A DNA stretch of 64,000 bases, taken from assembly GCF_028830055.1 (NCBI RefSeq), contig NZ_CP101655.1:5605216-5669215 (forward strand), in the 5' to 3' direction. This DNA comes from Pseudomonas serboccidentalis. GTDB lineage: Bacteria; Pseudomonadota; Gammaproteobacteria; Pseudomonadales; Pseudomonadaceae. The notes beneath the pieces were generated by a model. That model was not told the DNA's origin. It saw nothing but the letters and a program-made list of their open reading frames with translations, and ran no database searches. Shown here one piece after another: positions 9,878-19,346 of the stretch. The number at the start of each line of letters is the position of its first letter. Position 1 is the stretch's first letter. The translations under genes were made by a program, and so were the position numbers.

Positions 9878-9987
9878 ACTGTCCTCGCGGGTAGGTGATC
9901 AAACAGGGCGCGCAGGATACGTGGTTTTTGTGCTGAATATTGGCCGGGTGATCAATATTCCCAACATCTTGAAGATAAGCACAAATC

Positions 9988-10160
9988 TGTGGGAGCGACG
10001 GTACGACGATTCGGTCTGCTCGCGAGAGGGAGTCAGGCCCGAGATCTTTAGTGACTGTTCCAGCGATTTCGCGAGCAAACCCGCACACAGTGGATTGGTG
10101 TCGAATACAAAGTTTGCATCCGCCAATCATTCCCTGTGGGAGCGGGACTGCTCGCGAAGC
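9988..10160. repeat. Degenerate family C repeat cluster
   Basis: Three family C arms in a gap of about 285 bases: a damaged forward arm near 9988-10025, a reverse arm near 10066-10084 and a better forward arm near 10135-10160 (TGTGGGAGCGGGACTGCTCG). Nothing else is evident in the gap beyond presumed rarD promoter DNA. Confidence 0.75.
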
Positions 10161-10162
10161 TT

Positions 10163-11176
10163 TTAGGCCTGACGCGGTTTACGGCCCGACACAAAATGCC
10201 TCATATCATTGAACCCCGGTGTCGACGCGTGCCCCGGCGTCACCAGCGAATCGATGAATGCCTCATCCTGCGCCGTGATCTTCACCGCCTGCGCCTTGGT
10301 GTACGCGTCCCACTGTTGTTCGGTGCGCGGCCCGACGATCGCCGAGGTCACCGCACTGTTGTTCAGCACCCAGGCAATCGCGAACTCGACGATGCCCACC
10401 CCACGATCTTGGGTGTATTGCTGGATCTGCTGGGCAATGCGCAGCGACTCCACCCGCCATTCGGTTTCCAGAATGCGTTTGTCCTGACGCCCGGCGCGGC
10501 TGTTGGCGTCCGGGGTGACGTCCGGCGCGTATTTGCCGCTGAGCACGCCACGGGCCAGCGGGCTGTAAGGCACCACGCCGAGGCCATAGGTTTGCGCGGC
10601 GGTGATCTGCTCGGTCTCGGCCTGGCGGTTGACGATGTTGTACAGCGGTTGGCTGATGACGGGGCGGTCGACCCCGAGGCTGTCAGCGATGCGAATCACC
10701 TCGGCAATTCGCCAGCCGCGATAGTTCGACAGACCCCAGCAACGGATCTTGCCCTGACGAATCAGGTCGCCAATCGCCGACACGGTGACTTCCAGCGGCG
10801 TGTTGTGGTCTTCGCGGTGCAGGTAATAGATGTCGAGGTAGTCGGTGCCGAGGCGTGTCAGGCTGGCCTCCAGACCGTTGAAGATGTGTTTGCGACTCAA
10901 GCCGCTGCGGTTCGGCACGCCGTCCTCCGGGCCGAAACCGACCTTGGTCGCCAGCACCCACTCATGCCGGTTGCGGGCGATGGCCTCGCCGACAATCTCT
11001 TCCGAGCGGCCGTTGGTGTAGACGTCGGCGGTGTCGATGAAATTGATGCCTTGATCCCAGGCCTTGTCGATGATGCGCAGCGAGTCTTCAGCGCTGGTCT
11101 GCTCGCCAAACATCATCGTGCCGAGGGTGAGGGTGGACACCTGCAACCCCGAGTGCCCCAGTGTGCGATAGCTCAT
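10163..11176 (-). CDS. Aldo/keto reductase
   Basis: A 337-residue NADPH-dependent (beta/alpha)8-barrel oxidoreductase. The catalytic tetrad is present: Asp and Tyr in DTADVYTNGRSEE, Lys in LATKVGFGPEDG, His in YYLHREDHNTP. The cofactor end shows SPLARGVLSGKY and the C-terminal IVGPRTEQQWD. It resembles the YajO/Tas group. It lies 68 bases downstream of a LysR gene on the same strand, so the two may be co-transcribed. Substrate unknown. The next feature upstream is a decayed repeat cluster. Confidence 0.92.
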   Translation of the reverse strand: MSYRTLGHSGLQVSTLTLGTMMFGEQTSAEDSLRIIDKAWDQGINFIDTADVYTNGRSEEIVGEAIARNRHEWVLATKVGFGPEDGVPNRSGLSRKHIFNGLEASLTRLGTDYLDIYYLHREDHNTPLEVTVSAIGDLIRQGKIRCWGLSNYRGWRIAEVIRIADSLGVDRPVISQPLYNIVNRQAETEQITAAQTYGLGVVPYSPLARGVLSGKYAPDVTPDANSRAGRQDKRILETEWRVESLRIAQQIQQYTQDRGVGIVEFAIAWVLNNSAVTSAIVGPRTEQQWDAYTKAQAVKITAQDEAFIDSLVTPGHASTPGFNDMRHFVSGRKPRQA

Positions 11177-11244
11177 GCCGAAATCCTTTTATCGGTGGGA
11201 AAACTCCAGACAAATACCAGAAGCGTCGGATGGGGCAAAGTGAA

Positions 11245-12144
11245 TTATCGGCTGAGTAACGCGCAACGCGCCTGCAAAAACGCCTGCAGCACCCGGACCC
11301 GCTCCGACACCTGCACCCGATGCGGGCAGAGCAAATTGAACGGCACGCTCTCGCCGTGCCAGTCGTCGAATAGCGTCAGCAAGCGTCCGGCGCGCACGTC
11401 TTCGGCCACATCCAGCCAAGCCTTGTAGGCGATGCCATGCCCGGCCAGCGCCCAGCGCCGCGCGACTTCGCCGTCATCGCTCAAGTAGTCGCCGTGAACT
11501 TCGACCTCCAGCGTTTCGTCCTCGCGGCTGAAACGCCAGGTGTTGTAAGGCCGACCATTGCGCAGATAGAGCAGGGCGCTGTGCTCGCCCAATTCGCCGG
11601 GGTGTTGCGGTGTGCCATGCCGGGCCAGATAGTCGGGACTGGCGCAAGCGACGCGCCGATGCGCCGGCAGAATCGGCAATGCCACCAGCGTCGAATCGCC
11701 GGGCACGCCGAAGCGCAGGGCCACGTCCACGGTTTCGCGGAACAGGTCGGCGTGGCGATCGTTGAGCAGCAATTGCAGCTGGATATTCGGATGTTCGCGC
11801 TTGAAGTCGTCCAGCCACGGCAACAACACGTTGCGCCCGAAGTCCGACGGCGCCGCCAGTTGCAGCACACCGCTGAGGCCTTCGCCGTGTTGCTTGAGCG
11901 CCTGTTCACCTTCGGCCAGTGCGCCCAGGGCGATGCGTACGCTGTCGAGATAACGCCGACCTTCTTCGGTCAGGCGCATGCTGCGGGTGGAGCGCGCGAG
12001 CAGGCGGATGCCGAGGCGGGTTTCCAGTCTCTTTAGCGCAATGCTGGCGGCGGCTGGCGTCAGTTCCAAAGCGCGGGCAGCGGCAGAGATGCTGCCGGAA
12101 TCGGCGACGCGGACGAAGATCTCCAGATCGAGAATCGAGCTCAT
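11245..12144 (-). CDS. LysR-family transcriptional regulator
   Basis: 299 residues with an N-terminal helix-turn-helix (MSSILDLEIFVRVADSGSIS, then LTPAAASIALKRLETRLG) and a CrgA-like substrate-binding domain (LAAPSDFGRNVLLPWLDDF). The start at 12144 has AAAGGAT upstream; the longer frame lacks a ribosome site. It is divergent from the VOC protein at 12243 and upstream of the aldo/keto reductase, either of which could be its target. The gap between it and the VOC gene contains the 10-bp palindrome AAAGATCTTT. Confidence 0.92.
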   Translation of the reverse strand: MSSILDLEIFVRVADSGSISAAARALELTPAAASIALKRLETRLGIRLLARSTRSMRLTEEGRRYLDSVRIALGALAEGEQALKQHGEGLSGVLQLAAPSDFGRNVLLPWLDDFKREHPNIQLQLLLNDRHADLFRETVDVALRFGVPGDSTLVALPILPAHRRVACASPDYLARHGTPQHPGELGEHSALLYLRNGRPYNTWRFSREDETLEVEVHGDYLSDDGEVARRWALAGHGIAYKAWLDVAEDVRAGRLLTLFDDWHGESVPFNLLCPHRVQVSERVRVLQAFLQARCALLSR

Positions 12145-12242
12145 TGGTAAAAATCCTTTAAAGATCTTTGCGTTTTTGCGGGATTTTTCCGTGATTGGCA
12201 AGCGTGGATACTGCAATCAATGAATCACCGCAGGAGACGAGC

Positions 12243-12599
12243 ATGAGCTGGACATTCGATCACCTGGCCTTCAACACGGCTGACGGTCAGACCTTGCAAG
12301 ACACGTTCGGTCAGTTGCTCGGGCTGACCCCGGGGCGCCGGCCGCCGTTTCCGTTTCCCGGTCGCTGGCTGTATCAGGATGCTCACGCGCTGGTGCATGT
12401 GATCGAACAGCCGACGTTCACCGACACCGCGCTGAGCCACATAGCGTTTCGCACCGATGAGCCAGCGCACAGTGTGTTGCAGCGGGTGCGTGACAGTGGA
12501 TTGCCGTACCAGTTGGCGCAGGTGCCGGAGGAGGGGATCTGGCAGGTTTTTGTGCAAATGCCGGGTGGTTTGGTGATCGAGCTGGATGCATTTGCCTGA
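12243..12599 (+). CDS. Small VOC-family protein
   Basis: A 118-residue single-domain vicinal-oxygen-chelate protein (MSWTFDHLAFNTADGQTL, LSHIAFRTDE, GGLVIELDAFA). The positions FDHLAF, LSHIAF and VIELDA offer two His and one Glu, so metal binding is plausible. Substrate is unknown; the family includes glyoxalases, dioxygenases and resistance proteins. GGAG precedes the start. It is divergent from a LysR regulator. Confidence 0.82.
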   Translation: MSWTFDHLAFNTADGQTLQDTFGQLLGLTPGRRPPFPFPGRWLYQDAHALVHVIEQPTFTDTALSHIAFRTDEPAHSVLQRVRDSGLPYQLAQVPEEGIWQVFVQMPGGLVIELDAFA

Positions 12600-12601
12600 A
12601 A

Positions 12602-12688
12602 GCAAAAAGATCGCAGCCTGCGGCAGCTCCTACAGGGTGTACATCATTGCTCTGTAGGAGCTGCCGCAGGCTGCGATCTTTTGATCTT
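12602..12688. repeat. REP-type inverted pair, family B
   Basis: Two near-perfect family B arms of the CTGCGGCAG subtype around a loop of about 25 bases, between the convergent VOC and MFS genes. Confidence 0.9.
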
Positions 12689-12697
12689 AAAACGTGA

Positions 12698-14008
12698 TTA
12701 CGCGCGCAATGTGCGCGTCATGCGCAACGCCAGCAAGCTGCCGCCGACGATCACGGCTGCCAGCAGGTACAACGCCGCATCGGTCGAACCGGTGCTGTCC
12801 TTGACCCAACCGACCAGGTACGGGCTGAGGAAGCCGGCCATCTGCCCCATCGAGTTGATCAACGCCAGGCCACCGGCTGCCGCGCCCGCGCTCAGCATGG
12901 CGGTGGGTACTGGCCAGAACATCGGCAGGCCGGTCAGCGCGCCCATGGTCGCAATCGTCAGACCGAGAATGGCGATGGCCGGGTTGGCAGCGAAGTTCAC
13001 CGCAATCACCAGGCCGATGGCGCCCATCAGCATCGGTACCACCAAGTGCCAGCGGCGCTCTTTGCGCAAGTCCGCCGAACGTCCGACCAGCAGCATGAAC
13101 ACCGCCGCCAGCAGGTACGGAATCGCACTCAACCAGCCGATCACCAGGTTGTCGCTGAAGCCGAGGTTCTTGATGATCGATGGCAGCCAGAAGTTGATCG
13201 CGTACACGCCGCTCTGGATGCAGAAGTAGATCAGGCCAAAGGCCCAGATCGCCGGGTTCTTGAACACTGCGATCAGTGAATCGGAAGTGGTTTTCGGTTT
13301 GTTCGCCAGGTCTTCGGCCTGATCCGCTTCGAGCACGGCGCGTTCATGCGCGGTCAGCCATTTGGCGTTGGCGAAGCTGTCGCTGAGCAGGAAGTACGCC
13401 AGCACGCCGAGGATCACTGTCGGGATGCCTTGCAGCAGGAACATCCATTGCCAGCCGGCCAGTCCGCCTTGCCCGGCGGCGAAGTGATTGAGAATCCAGC
13501 CGGAGAACGGACTGCCGAGCAGGCCCGAGACCGGGATCGCCGACATGAACAGCGCCATGATCCGCCCACGGCGGAACGTCGGGAACCACTGCGAGAGATA
13601 CAGCACCACGCCCGGGAAGAACCCGGCTTCAGTTGCACCGGTGAACAGGCGCAAGGTGTAGAACTGGGTCGGGGTGGTAACGAACAACAGGCAGGTCGAC
13701 AACATGCCCCAGGTGATCATCATCAGCGCGATCCAGCGTCGCGGGCCGAATCGGGTCAGGGCCAGGTTGCTCGGTACGCCGCACAGCACGTAGCCGATGA
13801 AGAAGATACCGGCACCGAGGCCGTACACGGTTTCGCTGAACTTCAATGCGTCGAGCATCTGCAGTTTGGCAAAGCCAACGTTGACCCGGTCGAGGTAGTT
13901 GAACAGGTAGCAGATGAAGATGAAGGGGATCAAACGCAGGGTGATGCGTTTGTAGACGGCGTTTTTACCGTCATCGATGGTCTGGGTAGCTGCGGCGCTC
14001 TGCGACAT
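12698..14008 (-). CDS. MFS permease, anion:cation symporter type; probable glycerate or sugar-acid uptake
   Basis: A 436-residue twelve-helix transporter of the ACS family: RITLRLIPFIFICYLFNYLD at helix 1, then RVNVGFAKLQM, GFFPGVVLYLSQWFP and a C-terminal SMGQMAGFLSPYLVGW. The start at 14008 has an AAGAGAGAG ribosome site; a longer frame from 14080 is less likely. It is divergent from a CdaR-like sugar-diacid regulator, beyond which lies glycerate kinase, so D-glycerate or a hexarate is the likely substrate. That is inference from context; the family also carries tartrate, galactonate and phthalate. Confidence 0.9.
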   Translation of the reverse strand: MSQSAAATQTIDDGKNAVYKRITLRLIPFIFICYLFNYLDRVNVGFAKLQMLDALKFSETVYGLGAGIFFIGYVLCGVPSNLALTRFGPRRWIALMMITWGMLSTCLLFVTTPTQFYTLRLFTGATEAGFFPGVVLYLSQWFPTFRRGRIMALFMSAIPVSGLLGSPFSGWILNHFAAGQGGLAGWQWMFLLQGIPTVILGVLAYFLLSDSFANAKWLTAHERAVLEADQAEDLANKPKTTSDSLIAVFKNPAIWAFGLIYFCIQSGVYAINFWLPSIIKNLGFSDNLVIGWLSAIPYLLAAVFMLLVGRSADLRKERRWHLVVPMLMGAIGLVIAVNFAANPAIAILGLTIATMGALTGLPMFWPVPTAMLSAGAAAGGLALINSMGQMAGFLSPYLVGWVKDSTGSTDAALYLLAAVIVGGSLLALRMTRTLRA

Positions 14009-14179
14009 AGCGGCTCTCTCTTTATTATGATTTTTTGCGATGCACAGGTTAACGTTGCTCGCCGTGAGAGTCTCGGCCACCTGTGGCCGGATTGTCTTTG
14101 TGCCTGAGCACAGGGTTTGCCGCCAGACCCTGTGCGGGTGAACAACCTTGCGCCGCCTTGCTTAAGGATTTTGCCGATC

Positions 14180-15298
14180 ATGTTCGAACTCGATCACGAC
14201 CTCGCTCAGGATATCGTCGACCGGGCCATGGCCATTTTGCCCTACAACGTCAACGTCATGGACAGCCAGGGGCTGATCCTCGGCAGCGGCGAGCCGGAGC
14301 GCATCAACACCCGTCACGAAGGCGCGCAACTGGTGCTGGCCAACGGGCGCGTGGTGGAGATCGATGCGCAAACGGCGGTGCATCTGAAAGGTGTGCAGCC
14401 GGGGATCAACCTGCCGCTGTTGCTCGACCAGCGCCTGATCGGCGTGCTCGGCATTACCGGTGAGCCGGAGCAACTGCGCACCTACGCCGAACTGGTGCGC
14501 ATGACCGCGGAAATGCTCGTCGGCCAGCGCAATCAGCAGGCCGAGCAGCAATGGCGGCGCCAGCGTTGCGATGACCTGTTGGCCTTGCTGTTGAGCGAAG
14601 CCGGGGATTCGCCGCGCCTGGTCGATGAGGCGCAGCAGCTGGGGCTCAAGCCGCAATTGACGCGGGTGCCGTATCTGTTCGAACTGGGCCTGGAACATGG
14701 CCCGGGGCAGACCGTCGAGGCGTTGAGCGCCTGGCTGACCTCGCGTTACCCGGACAGCTGGTGCGTGAGTTCGGCCAAGTCGTCGTTGCTGTGGTGCCGC
14801 CCGGCGAGTCAGACCGTCGAGCATGATCGCTTGCTGGAAAAGCTCGATGGCCTCGGCTGGAACATTCTGCGCATCGCCGTGGGCGGACAGGCTGACGGGC
14901 TGGCCGGATTGCGCCGGTGCTATCGGCGGGTCGGCGATCTGCTCGCCTATGGCCGGGACGTGTTGCCGCACTCGCGATTACTGACGCTCAATCGCTATCG
15001 CTTGCCAGTGATGCTCTGGCGCCATCGCAATGATGATGCGCTGGACGAGTTGCTCAAACCGCTGCGCAAAGTCATCGCCAAGGACGGTAACGGCCAGTTA
15101 CTCGCGACCCTGCGCAGTTGGTGTGAACACGATGGACAAAGCCAGGCGTGTGCCGATGCGTTGGGCATTCACCGCAACAGCCTGCGTTACCGGATGGAGC
15201 GGATTGCCGAAATCAGCGGGGTGGATCCGCTGCGGCTGGACGGGATGCTGGCGTTGTACCTTGGGGTGCAGTTGTTGCCACAGGCTGATCCGAGCTGA
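14180..15298 (+). CDS. cdaR: CdaR-like sugar diacid regulator
   Basis: A 372-residue regulator. The N-terminal sugar-diacid recognition domain is recognisable (DIVDRAMAILPYNVNVMDSQ, then GSGEPERINTRHEGA), a central GGDEF-like linker region follows, and the C-terminal PucR-type helix-turn-helix reads CADALGIHRNSLRYRMERI. E. coli CdaR activates glucarate, galactarate and glycerate genes. Position between a divergent ACS permease and a co-directional glycerate kinase supports control of glycerate/hexarate use. The start at 14180 was chosen from homology; AAGGA lies 12 bases upstream, a little far. Confidence 0.9.
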   Translation: MFELDHDLAQDIVDRAMAILPYNVNVMDSQGLILGSGEPERINTRHEGAQLVLANGRVVEIDAQTAVHLKGVQPGINLPLLLDQRLIGVLGITGEPEQLRTYAELVRMTAEMLVGQRNQQAEQQWRRQRCDDLLALLLSEAGDSPRLVDEAQQLGLKPQLTRVPYLFELGLEHGPGQTVEALSAWLTSRYPDSWCVSSAKSSLLWCRPASQTVEHDRLLEKLDGLGWNILRIAVGGQADGLAGLRRCYRRVGDLLAYGRDVLPHSRLLTLNRYRLPVMLWRHRNDDALDELLKPLRKVIAKDGNGQLLATLRSWCEHDGQSQACADALGIHRNSLRYRMERIAEISGVDPLRLDGMLALYLGVQLLPQADPS

Positions 15299-15318
15299 TC
15301 GGGTGTTTCCTGAGACGC

Positions 15319-15385
15319 CATCGCGAGCAGGCTCACTCCTACACTTGAAATGCGTTCCCCTGTAGGAGTGAGCCTGCTCGCGATA
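15319..15385. repeat. REP-type inverted pair, family A
   Basis: Two family A arms (15319-15343 and 15361-15384) around a 17-base loop, between cdaR and the glycerate kinase gene on the same strand. Confidence 0.92.
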
Positions 15386-15515
15386 GGGCCGCAACAGTCA
15401 TCCCCAAGGCTTTTGTAGAAATGAACAATAAACGCCGATCGCGCTTGTGCAGCGGACAGGCGTCAATGCTCAGGCCGACTGGCAGCATGAAGGGCATTGG
15501 AACTGGAGAATTCGC

Positions 15516-16655
15516 ATGAAGATCGTCATCGCCCCCGATTCGTTCAAGGACAGCCTGAGTGCCCAAGGCGTCGCCGAGGCCATTGCTCTTGGCCTGGCGC
15601 AAGTCTGGCCGCAGGCCACGCTGGTCAAATGCCCGATGGCCGACGGCGGCGAGGGGACGGTGGAATCGATTCTTGCCGCTTGCGAAGGCGAACTGCGTCG
15701 CACCCGGGTACGCGGGCCGCTGGGTGCTTCTGTTGATGCCGCGTGGGGCTGGTTGCCGCATAACCACACTGCGATCATCGAAATGGCCGAGGCCAGCGGC
15801 TTGCAGCTGGTGCCGCCGGGGCAGCGTGATGCCTGTATCAGCAGCACGTTCGGCACCGGTGAACTGATTCGCGCCGCGCTGGATGCCGGCGCGCAGCGGG
15901 TGATTCTGGCGATTGGCGGCAGCGCCACCAACGATGGCGGCGCCGGGGCCATGCAGGCACTCGGGGTGAAACTGCTTGATGCGCAGGGCCAGGCGTTGGT
16001 GCCGGGCGGTTTGGCCTTGGCACAGTTGTCGCGACTGGACCTGAGTGATCTGGATCCGCGTCTGGCCCGGGTACGCTTCGACATCGCCGCCGACGTGAAT
16101 AACCCGCTGTGTGGCCCACACGGTGCCTCGGCGATTTTCGGCCCGCAAAAAGGCGCGTCACCGGCCCAGGTGCAACAACTGGATCAGGCGCTGGGGCACT
16201 TCGCCGAACTGTGCGCGCAAGCGCTGGGCAAGGATGTTCGCGATGAACCGGGCAGTGGCGCGGCCGGCGGATTGGGTTTTGCCGCCAAGGCGTTTCTCGG
16301 CGCGCAATTTCAGGCCGGCGTCGACGTGGTGGCGGAACTGGTAGGCCTGGCCGAAGCGGTCAATGGCGCCGATCTGGTGATCACCGGTGAAGGCCGATTC
16401 GATGCGCAGACCTTGCGCGGCAAGACCCCGTTCGGCGTGGCGCGGGTCGCCAAGCAACATGGCGTGCCGGTGATCGTCATCGCCGGGACGTTGGGTGAGG
16501 GTTATCAGGAACTCTACGACCACGGCATCGACGCGGCATTCGCCGTGACCAGCGGCCCGATGACGCTGGAGCAAGCCTGCGCCGAAGCCCCGCGCTTGCT
16601 GCGTGAGCGGGCGACCGACATCGCCCGCGTCTGGACGATGGCCGCGAAGTCCTGA
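15516..16655 (+). CDS. garK: Glycerate 2-kinase
   Basis: A 379-residue kinase of the GarK/GlxK family that phosphorylates D-glycerate, feeding it into lower glycolysis. Signature blocks are MKIVIAPDSFKDSLSAQGVA, MADGGEGTVESI, IGGSATNDGGAGAMQALG and TGEGRFDAQTLRGKTPFGVA. The start at 15516 has GGAG eight bases upstream. It follows cdaR by about 217 bases containing a repeat pair, so regulation by CdaR is likely but a separate promoter is possible. Whether it should be called garK or glxK cannot be settled from sequence alone. Confidence 0.93.
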   Translation: MKIVIAPDSFKDSLSAQGVAEAIALGLAQVWPQATLVKCPMADGGEGTVESILAACEGELRRTRVRGPLGASVDAAWGWLPHNHTAIIEMAEASGLQLVPPGQRDACISSTFGTGELIRAALDAGAQRVILAIGGSATNDGGAGAMQALGVKLLDAQGQALVPGGLALAQLSRLDLSDLDPRLARVRFDIAADVNNPLCGPHGASAIFGPQKGASPAQVQQLDQALGHFAELCAQALGKDVRDEPGSGAAGGLGFAAKAFLGAQFQAGVDVVAELVGLAEAVNGADLVITGEGRFDAQTLRGKTPFGVARVAKQHGVPVIVIAGTLGEGYQELYDHGIDAAFAVTSGPMTLEQACAEAPRLLRERATDIARVWTMAAKS

Positions 16656-16660
16656 GCAAA

Positions 16661-16744
16661 CCCTGTAGGAGCTGCCGAAGGCTGCGATCTGTTGATCTTG
16701 AAAAAACAAAATCAAAAGATCGCAGCCTGCGGCAGCTCCTACAG
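16661..16744. repeat. REP-type inverted pair, family B
   Basis: Two family B arms, one of the CCGAAGG and one of the CTGCGG subtype, around a loop of about 20 bases, six bases after the glycerate kinase stop. Confidence 0.9.
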
Positions 16745-16800
16745 AGAGCATGCAAGTGTTTCAGTATTGAAACACCTTGAAAAATAATTCTGTAACACAC

Positions 16801-16827
16801 GAAACCTTCCTAAAGCCTGGCCGATAC
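16801..16827 (+). promoter_or_regulatory. Candidate sigma-28 (FliA) promoter of the chemoreceptor gene
   Basis: GAAACCTT, an 11-base spacer, then GCCGATAC. The known FliA consensus is TAAAGTTT, 11 bases, GCCGATAA, so the -10 matches at seven of eight positions and the -35 at five of eight. It lies about 115 bases before a chemoreceptor start, a gene class often read by FliA. Confidence 0.45.
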
Positions 16828-16940
16828 AGAGTTCAGGCGCACACAGATTCCCTTGAACAGTGACGCCGGACTGGCCCCGCCCCCAGGGCCAGTGAAGACG
16901 GCAAGGACGCTCGCAGCTACCTCTATCCGAGAGTCCAATC

Positions 16941-18566
16941 ATGTCCTTGCGTAACCTGAATATCGCGCCCCGTGCCTTCCTCGGTTTTGCCTTCATCGCC
17001 TTGTTGGTGATCGTCCTTGGCGTGTTCGCCGTCAATCGCATGTCGACCATCCGCCAGGCCTCCATCGACATGGAGACCAATCAACTGCCCAGTGTCACGT
17101 ACCTTGGCGTGGTGACGGAAAACGTTCTGCGCCTGCGGATTCTGTCGTTCCGGATTCTGGTCAACCGCGAGCCTGCCGCTCTGCAAGAAGCGCAGACGCG
17201 CATCGGCGTGCTGGTGGACAAGGTACGCAGCGCCCAGGCCAGCTACGCAGCATTGCCTGCCGGAAGCGAAGAGCTGGCGCAATACAAGGCGTTCGCTACG
17301 ACATTGGACAACTACCTGCAAGCGCAAAACCAGATGTTGGAGCTGTCGCGCCAGGACAAAGTCGAGGAGATGCGCACGCTCATCAACACGCGCATCAAGG
17401 ACGGCACCGACCAGATGGGCGAGCAGCTCAACAAGCTGATCGGGATCAACGCCGCAGGCGCCAAAGTCGCCTCCACTCAGGCCGGCGAGCATTACGACAG
17501 TGCCATTACCGGCATCATCATCGTTGCGGTGATTGCCGCGCTGGCCACGGTCTTGTTGGCACTGCTGCTGACTCGCAGCATCGTCACGCCGCTCAATCGC
17601 GCGGTGGCGGCGGCGCAAACCATTGCTGAGGGCAACTTGAGCAAAACCATCGAAGTCGACGGCAAGGACGAAGCCACGCAGTTACTGCAGGCGCTGGCTA
17701 CCATGCAGACTAACCTGCGTAAAACCATCGAACAGATCGCCGGCTCCGCCACCCAACTGGGCGCTGCTGCCGAAGAACTCAGTGCGGTCACCGAAGAAGC
17801 CTCCCGTGGCTTGCAACAGCAGAACAACGAGATCGAACAGGCGGCGACGGCCGTCAACGAGATGACCGCAGCTGTGGAAGAAGTGGCGCGCAACGCCGTG
17901 TCGACCTCCGAAGCCTCGAACCAATCGACTCAGGCCGCCCGCGAAGGTCGCGACCAAGTGGTGAAAACTGTCGACGCGATCCAGACCATGACCCACGACG
18001 TGCAGAACACCGCGCAGATGATCGAAGGCCTGGCCGCACAGGGCCGCGATATCGGCAAGGTGCTCGACGTGATCCGCGCCATCGCCGAGCAGACCAACCT
18101 GCTGGCCCTCAACGCTGCGATTGAAGCGGCACGTGCCGGTGAAGCAGGTCGCGGGTTTGCGGTGGTGGCGGACGAGGTGCGTGCCTTGGCCCATCGCACC
18201 GCGCAATCGACCCAGGAAATCGAAAAAATGGTCGCCGGTATTCAGAACGGCACCGGTGAAGCGGTTTCGTCGATGCAACAAAGCAACCAGCGTACCCAGA
18301 CCACGCTGGAAATGGCCCGCGCCGCCGGCGTGGCGCTGGAGCAGATCACCCAGTCGATCCATCAGATCAACGAGCGCAACCTGGTGATCGCCAGCGCCTC
18401 GGAAGAACAGGCGCAGGTGTCCCGCGAAGTCGACCGCAACCTGGTCAACATCCGCGATCTGGCCACGCAATCGGCGGCCGGGGCCAACCAGACCAGCGCC
18501 GCCACCCATGAGCTGTCGCGCCTGGCGGTGGATTTGAACGCCATGGTGGCGCGTTTTGTGATTTGA
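16941..18566 (+). CDS. Methyl-accepting chemotaxis protein
   Basis: A 541-residue inner-membrane chemoreceptor. It has helix 1 at about residues 12-32 ([18 protein letters not shown]), a periplasmic four-helix-bundle-type sensor of about 155 residues, helix 2 near 190-212 ([19 protein letters not shown]), a HAMP domain and a long cytoplasmic signalling coiled coil. The conserved hairpin tip is intact ([20 protein letters not shown], then [18 protein letters not shown]). The ligand is unknown; an arginine transaminase gene lies downstream, so an amino-acid ligand is a guess. No C-terminal CheR pentapeptide. Its last 21 bases and two more form one copy of a 23-bp direct repeat. Confidence 0.95.
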   Translation: MSLRNLNIAPRAFLGFAFIALLVIVLGVFAVNRMSTIRQASIDMETNQLPSVTYLGVVTENVLRLRILSFRILVNREPAALQEAQTRIGVLVDKVRSAQASYAALPAGSEELAQYKAFATTLDNYLQAQNQMLELSRQDKVEEMRTLINTRIKDGTDQMGEQLNKLIGINAAGAKVASTQAGEHYDSAITGIIIVAVIAALATVLLALLLTRSIVTPLNRAVAAAQTIAEGNLSKTIEVDGKDEATQLLQALATMQTNLRKTIEQIAGSATQLGAAAEELSAVTEEASRGLQQQNNEIEQAATAVNEMTAAVEEVARNAVSTSEASNQSTQAAREGRDQVVKTVDAIQTMTHDVQNTAQMIEGLAAQGRDIGKVLDVIRAIAEQTNLLALNAAIEAARAGEAGRGFAVVADEVRALAHRTAQSTQEIEKMVAGIQNGTGEAVSSMQQSNQRTQTTLEMARAAGVALEQITQSIHQINERNLVIASASEEQAQVSREVDRNLVNIRDLATQSAAGANQTSAATHELSRLAVDLNAMVARFVI

Positions 18567-18568
18567 GA
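18546..18568 (+). repeat. 23-bp direct repeat, left copy (at chemoreceptor 3' end)
   Basis: A perfect 23-base sequence starting GTGGCGCGTTTT and ending ATTTGAGA, covering the last codons and stop of the chemoreceptor gene. An identical copy lies at 19521-19543. The two bound the AT-rich segment that holds the Ig-like gene. Flanking bases differ on both sides. Confidence 0.93.
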
Positions 18569-18617
18569 AATGCGATTGCGCCGACGAGTGCGTGCTCTCT
18601 TCGGCGAATCAACTGCT

Positions 18618-19346
18618 TCAAGACAAGTCTACTTTGATGAAAAGTGAGAGTGAACTCGGCCCCTGAATTCCTGCGCGACTTTTCAAACGATAGTAGGCAA
18701 TTTTATTGCCATTGCCTTTCTCGCGAATAGTGTTGCCACTGAGCCTGACAATGGTGTCTGAGTCTGCATCTTTTACCTTGGTAGTTGAAACTGGATCAGC
18801 ATCAAACGAGCCGTAATAAAAAGGGATGGTTTCGCCGAGTCGCTGTCCTTTGTAATGCGAAATAGTAATTAGAACTTCGTCGTTATTCGTATCCAGATAG
18901 TCCTGCGTAATACCTTGCCTGATGATTTCTGGAGGAAATTTCGGTGCTTGTCCTGGTTCTCCATCATTTGGAGCAGTTCTATCGACTGTAAAATAATTGG
19001 ATTCTGAAAGTTCTACATTTCCTCCAAGGTTGACAGTGTAGTCAACTTCGTAAGTTCCTTCATTTGTAATGGGGCCAACGGGAATGTGGACCATAATAGG
19101 GAAAGTGCTCGGATCAATAGGGGTGGTAAAGGGAAAGCGCGTCTCACGCACTGGTATTCCTGATAAATTTAATTCGACATATCCCTGAATCCCTGGAAAC
19201 ATGTTTCCACGTGTAAAATCTGGGATCAGTACTCGCAGGGGAGATTCTAATATCTTTGTGGGGATCAGGTTTTCTTGGCCGCCCGGGATGTTTGCTAATG
19301 CATCTGGAATGACCGGTGGAGGGCTCTGGTTATTTAGCTTTTTCAT
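18618..19346 (-). CDS. Hypothetical Ig-like beta-sandwich protein
   Basis: A 242-residue protein of unknown role. After a Pro/Asn-rich start (MKKLNNQSPPPVIPDALANI) come two similar-sized halves: residues about 30-130 ending in SNYFTVDRTAPND, and about 130-242 with NNDEVLITISHYKGQRLGE and ending in SSLSLFIKVDL. The pattern (beta-strands, DRTAPN-like linker, final YYRLKSRAGIQGPSS) recalls Ig-like repeats of large Pseudomonas proteins, but here only two units are present. No signal peptide or membrane helix. GGAG precedes the start. The DNA is visibly AT-richer than both neighbours, and codon use differs (many AAT, ATT, GAA). It sits convergent to the chemoreceptor between direct repeats. Confidence 0.8.
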   Translation of the reverse strand: MKKLNNQSPPPVIPDALANIPGGQENLIPTKILESPLRVLIPDFTRGNMFPGIQGYVELNLSGIPVRETRFPFTTPIDPSTFPIMVHIPVGPITNEGTYEVDYTVNLGGNVELSESNYFTVDRTAPNDGEPGQAPKFPPEIIRQGITQDYLDTNNDEVLITISHYKGQRLGETIPFYYGSFDADPVSTTKVKDADSDTIVRLSGNTIREKGNGNKIAYYRLKSRAGIQGPSSLSLFIKVDLS

